Below, piece by piece: positions 59,325 to 64,000 of a stretch of DNA of 64,000 nucleotides. The notes below the pieces were generated by a model. That model did not search any database, was not told where the DNA came from, and saw only the letters and a list, made by a program, of their open reading frames with translations. Both the position numbers and the translations under genes were made by a program. Within the stretch, counting starts at the first letter, position 1; each line of letters starts with the position of its first letter. This DNA is from Siphonodentalium dalli (taxonomy: Eukaryota > Mollusca > Scaphopoda > Gadilida > Siphonodentaliidae): positions 53,827,762 to 53,891,761 of the forward strand of contig CP136061.1 in the NCBI GenBank assembly GCA_032622095.1, written 5' to 3'.

Positions 59325-60480
59325 GTTAGGGCTAAATACTGGTCAGCCCCAGTGTATATGAGTGGTCTGGTCTGAAAACTGGTTAGCTACTATTTTAATC
59401 AATAGGACAAATCTAATTATTTACAAAACAGACAGGTCTGAATAGTTTTCAGCCCCAGCATAGTCTTAACTATGTTCTGGTGTGAAATTTGTGAGGATGA
59501 AATTGGTCAATTTAAAATTGTCTGGTCAGAATATTATTAGGCACCAGTGATATTATAAACTATGTTCTGTTATAATTCTTAATACATAAAATTGTCTGGT
59601 CTGAATGATTTCCAGCCCCAATAATAATATATACTATGTACAATTATACTTCTGCAGACATAACATTGTCTGGTCTGAATGCTTTTCAGCCCCAGCGACA
59701 ATATAAACTAAGTTCGATTATAATTCTGCATACATAAAATTGTCTGGTCTGAATGCTCTTCAGCCCCAGCAATAATATAAACTATGTTCAGTATAATTCT
59801 ACATCCATAAAATGGCCTGGTCTGAATGATTTTCAGCCCCAGGTTGGTGAGTTTTCTGGTACAAACTCTTTTCAGCTACTGCCGTAAGCAATAAGACAAA
59901 TGTAATTATTTACATAACATACAGGTCTTTACAGTATCAGCATAGTAGGAAAATTGTTAATTTAGAATTGTCTGGTCTGAATGCTTTTCAGCCCCAGCGC
60001 TAGTATAAACTATGTTGTATATAGTATAATGGCCTGGTCTGAATGTTTTCAACCCCAGGAATATATTGAGTTTTCTAGTAAGAACTCTTTTCAGATACTG
60101 TCGTATTCAATAAGAACAATGTAATTATTTACTTAACATACTAGTCTGAACGCTTTTCAGCCCCGTCATAGTGTGGAATTGTGGATATAACATTGTCTGG
60201 TCTGAATGCTTTTCAGCCCCAGCAATATTATAAACTATGCTCGAATGCAGTGTTGTGTATTGAAGTGTCTGGTCTGAATGCTTTTCAGCCCCAGGTATAT
60301 GAGTTGTCTAATATAAATTCTTTTCACGATTGTGTAGTCGATAAGACAAATGTAATTATTTACATAAAACTGGTCTGGATACGTTTCAGCCCCAGCAATG
60401 ATATAAACTATGTTCTAGATAGTATTGCTTTGCATAATACTTTTCAGCTTCAGTGTATGTGACAGTCTGGTCTCAATAAT
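59325..60480 (+). repeat. Degenerate minisatellite (GTCTGGTCTGAATGCTTTTC)
   Basis: About a dozen units of ~75-115 bp share TGGTCTGAATGCTTTTCAGC and CCCAG, then ATATAAACTATGTTC and, in longer units, ATAAGACAAATGTAATTATT. The frame that reads SGLNAFQPQ across 60181-60462 comes from the repeat. Confidence 0.85.
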
Positions 60481-61155
60481 TTTCAACCACCATCCACTCA
60501 TGTAATCGGAAAATTGCAATCGTTTACTACACTGACTGATCGGAATATTACAGTATTTCAACCCAGGTGATAGTATGACTACCCGTATGTTCTAACATAT
60601 GTTCAGCTATGCTTTTATAGTCTTTAAGAACACTGTAAATATATATTGTCATAGCACACTGGTCTCAAATCTCACTAATATAAGTAAGCGAATGAAGCTA
60701 TACTTTTATAATCCATTTGCTATATGTCGTACACGTAATGCGACGATGCGAGTATAAAGTGAGCAGTTAACATGTGGATTACGGTAAGCTGAATATCTAT
60801 CGAGGACTAGAGAGGCGTAATACCTATCGGGACCGCACATACTATATCATTAGTGGAGTGGTCAATTAAGCCTCTAGTTTTACTATGGTAAAGTTTGTAT
60901 ATGTTTCAGTATATGAATATACAAGCCACACATCCACAAATAAAACACACTGATAGTCATTCTACAAATGCAGTGGTTTTTAATGGTATATGAGAGATAC
61001 AGTAACAATGTATCTACATGTTTATATATTACCCAGACTACAAGCCAAGTCTGTGGACGCATTGTATAGCGTGATAAGCTCACTGGCAAAGGTAAGCGAA
61101 AGAATATAAAGGTTTCACTTCTATTCCGATGGGAAAAGCCGAACCAGGTGGAACA
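60481..61155. other. No feature recognised
   Basis: AT-rich sequence between tandem arrays. Confidence 0.4.
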
Positions 61156-61425
61156 AAGGTCGAGTTTCGATTGAAAAACATTATGGAATAGGATCCCTGT
61201 ATACATGGCAAGCATGGCAAGAGGTGGCACATAGTAACATGGCCCTTAAAGACCTGCACGTAGGGATAAACATTCCCCAAAATTGAGACTATGAAAGGTC
61301 GAGTTTCGATTGAAACAACATTATGGAAGAGGATCTCTGTATACATGGCAAGCATGGCAAGAGATGGCACGCAGTGACATGGCCATGAAAGGCCTGCACG
61401 TGGGGATAAACATTCCCCAGGGGAT
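61156..61425 (+). repeat. Two tandem units of ~135 bp
   Basis: GGTCGAGTTTCGATTGAAA starts both units (61156 and 61295). CATGGCAAGCATGGCAAGAG and GGGATAAACATTCCCC follow in both. Confidence 0.85.
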
Positions 61426-61599
61426 AAACATTCCCCTAAGTTGAGTGGCGCGATAGTAACGACAGCAATTGAACGTATATATATATGAGTGGCTAGCTCA
61501 TAAATTAGGCCCAAAATCACCGAAGTTTTGAGAATCAAAATATATCAATGTATTTCCATTTTTTATATTTTCCGAGAATCATATTGAGAATAACGATTC

Positions 61600-62425
61600 T
61601 GATTCAAGCCATGGAAACTGTAAATGGCTATACTGATTGTTACGTTTGTTGAAAAGTGTGTAGGGTGTAATGGATTTGGTAGTCGTATAATTGCTATCGC
61701 CGATGTGTCAACTCAGATTGGAAGGCAATAGAAGAATAGCCATCTCAAACGAGAGGCGTGATAAAAGCGAGCGACAGCAATTTGACGTGCGAGTGGTTAT
61801 CTCATAAAATGTAAATGGCTACATGCCTATGATAACATTGGTTTAAACGGCTAAGGCGTAATAAATTTGAAAATCGCCTAATGTTAACGCTGATGTGGCA
61901 GCCATGAAAGGAAGCCAATCGCAAAAGAGAATAGCCATCTCGAATGAGAGGGCGCGATAAGAGCAACAGCATTGGTACATGCGAGCAGTTAGCTTATAAA
62001 ATGTAAATGGCTATGCGTATGATAACGTCCGTTTAAACATATGTATGATGTAATAATTGAGAAATCGCAGCAAATTGCTATCACCGACGAGCCAACCATG
62101 ATGGGAAGACAATCGCAAAAAGAATAGCCATCTCAACAAAACAAATATGCCGCGCAAACGTCTGACAGCAATTGAACGTGCAAGTGACTAGCACAGAAAA
62201 CAAGCCTAAATCCCATAAAGTTTTGCAAGAATCAAATTGTACTATTTCTACAGCGAATCAGCTGTTTCATAAATTTGATATTCATGATTCTGATACTCAT
62301 CAGATTTTAAGCCCTGTAAAACGTAAATGGCTATGCTGACAGCGATTTAACCGTCTATGTGTATATAAGGTGTAATAAATTTGAGATTCGTCAATTGCTA
62401 GCCGACGCATCCACCATGATAGGCA
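61600..62425 (+). repeat. Four degenerate units of ~195 bp or more
   Basis: TGTAAATGGCTA or GTAAATGGCTATG starts units near 61618, 61810, 62005 and 62325. GAATAGCCATCTC, GACAGCAATT and GTGTAATAAATTTGAGA-like blocks follow in the same order. Confidence 0.75.
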
Positions 62426-63140
62426 GACAAGCGCACACTTAAACCGTGCCCTGATAACGCATTGGTTTTTGCTTGGTCCCAAAAGGGACGTAATTCACAT
62501 GGTTCAACAACCCCCAACGGAACAGAAGTAATTGATGGTTCGCGGTTTCTTGGTATACCGTGGGCGCATGGGCGTTTTGTTTATAAAATGGGTTACAATT
62601 GTTGTTCTAATGCCAAGAAGTGCAAAGCGATTAATTCTATGAGTTGGTCATTCGGAAACCAATATATGTTCTATTCAATAATTACAACTGTGGTTATATA
62701 ATATATATGATCGTGATTGCGGTACCATTACGGACTATGATTTTCTGTTATAATATGATGGCAGAGATATCGCAAATCATTATCATTTTGAATGTGAAGA
62801 ATTGAATTATGAACCAAATTTATGGTAAACCACGAAACGAGTAATACTTTAAATATGAACTGGTAATAAAACAAATAGCGGTACGCTGAAAGAATATAGG
62901 TATTATTAAGGATTTAAAGTAATATTAGGTACTCAGTTGCTACCATAGGTACATGTACTACTGACAACATGTGATAAAATGTCAGAATTCTTGGAAGGGC
63001 GGTTGAATGGATTGAAACTCAAGAAGGCAATTAACTTGTCCATGAAAATCCATGTAATAATGTTCCCAGGATATTATTGAAAAGTTCAAAGTTCCTACTT
63101 TAGGATGAATTACTGCTGCCCTAAACTAATGGCACGAACA
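62426..63140. other. No feature recognised
   Basis: AT-rich DNA without supported genes. Confidence 0.4.
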
Positions 63141-63660
63141 AGTACCTAAGATATGTATAATGCCACATATGGAAGAATGTAGTTAGAAAGCCACATGTAG
63201 AATAATGAACTGATAAAGCAACTTGTGCTGTAAGATATGCAGAAATAAAAACACTTGTAAAATAATATGTTTATAAAGCAGCATATGGCAAGGAAGCCAC
63301 CTGTAACCTAACATATCCATTAAGTCACCAATGAGAATAAAATCTTTAGACGGATACCTGCAATAAATATTTAGCAAGCCACCTGCTAAATCAGGTAAAA
63401 TACTTAGAACACCACCTGCAAAATAATATGTGAAGATGGCAGCCTGTGAAATATGCATATATAGAATGCCACCTAAAAATAAACTTGATATGTAGAGAAC
63501 CACCCGTAAGGTAATATTTTTGGAGAAAACAAAAACATGTAAAATAGTATATATTTAACATGCAACCTGTAAACTAATATAGTTAGAAAGCCTCCTGTAA
63601 ATAATATATATAGAAAGAGCCTGTTGAATAATATATTCAGAAAGCTACCTACAACAGCTC
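63141..63660 (+). repeat. Degenerate 35-45-bp minisatellite
   Basis: GAAAGCCACCTGTAAAATAATAT and variants recur about 12 times. The long minus-strand frame over 63183-63503 comes from this array. Confidence 0.65.
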
Positions 63661-64000
63661 CAGGGTACCAAATATGAGCATACCTATGAACAAAACATGA
63701 CTAACCCGTAAACAGGCTTATTAACGCAACCAGTGTACCTACATGTATGCATAAGAAAATTGGAGTTATATGGCGTGTGCACAAGAACCAAAGAGTTATA
63801 CACATACGTATGTATAACATCCACTGTCGTAACGTGTGCATAAGACCATCTTTCATCAACATACAGTTATATGTGTGTGCACAATGACAAAGAAGTCCGA
63901 AACAGACAGGTATGCATATAATAACCGAACCGTTATAAATGTATGTACCATAAGTTCATAACCACAGTCATATAAACGTGTGCCCAATAACCACATATTT
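63661..64000. other. Degenerate TATATG/GTGTGCA-rich sequence
   Basis: Loose ~55-75-bp recurrences of GTGTGCAYAAGAACC and AGTTATA up to the window end. No gene. Confidence 0.45.

Noticed and set aside
60181-60462. Repeat protein SGLNAFQPQ
   Set aside because: By-product of the 59325-60480 minisatellite.

Overview
The window is animal nuclear DNA. Genes are split by GT-AG introns, most of the sequence is AT-rich, and it is dense with non-LTR retrotransposons, DNA transposons, MITEs, foldback elements and minisatellites. A tRNA-headed SINE with a TTAAACCCCAATCAATC-type tail and dispersed repeats ending in GGGGGTATAA are reminiscent of molluscan genomes. I therefore suggest a lophotrochozoan, most likely a mollusc, but this is inference. 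No rRNA, tRNA gene, CRISPR array or bacterial operon is visible.

Layout. 1-6,452: a repeat copy, a GC-rich island, then a decayed Mutator-like transposase gene (2,858-5,441) and a small His-Me finger (I-PpoI-like) endonuclease ORF (5,532-5,789, minus), bracketed by two near-identical MITEs. 7,205-10,890: a jockey/CR1-group LINE, broken by two stops and a frameshift. 11,300-13,850: a CR1-like LINE on the minus strand. 15,400-20,200: repeats and a MULE fragment. 21,636-22,840: a probable solo LTR. 23,500-34,400: MITEs, two foldback structures, LINE scraps, minisatellites and a SINE. 35,460-36,683: an unrecognised single-exon ORF. 37,200-39,800: a TTAA-flanked element, a LINE tail with a 12-bp target duplication, and a foldback element filled with CTCCC minisatellite.

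The main discovery is a 16.8-kb DNA transposon at 41,784-58,579. It has perfect 23-bp terminal inverted repeats and a TTAA target duplication on each side. Its empty target is present in the same window: a repeat at 40,183-40,578 carries the intact site, while its second copy (41,425-41,783 plus 58,580-58,622) is split exactly at the TTAA. The element carries two intact convergent genes. From the left end comes a four-exon, 323-aa protein with an RG-rich/AT-hook-like N-terminus and the cysteine-rich domain known from the cytoplasmic tail of P2X7 receptors. From the right end comes an eleven-exon, 728-aa DDE-transposase-like protein with a GDGRCDSPGH core. TTAA plus this protein type points to the Kolobok superfamily. 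A 482-bp non-autonomous relative with similar ends sits at 26,336-26,817. Introns and intergenic DNA of the large element hold younger nested MITEs, while the exons are clean.

58,623-64,000 is mainly tandem-repeat DNA with no gene I can support.
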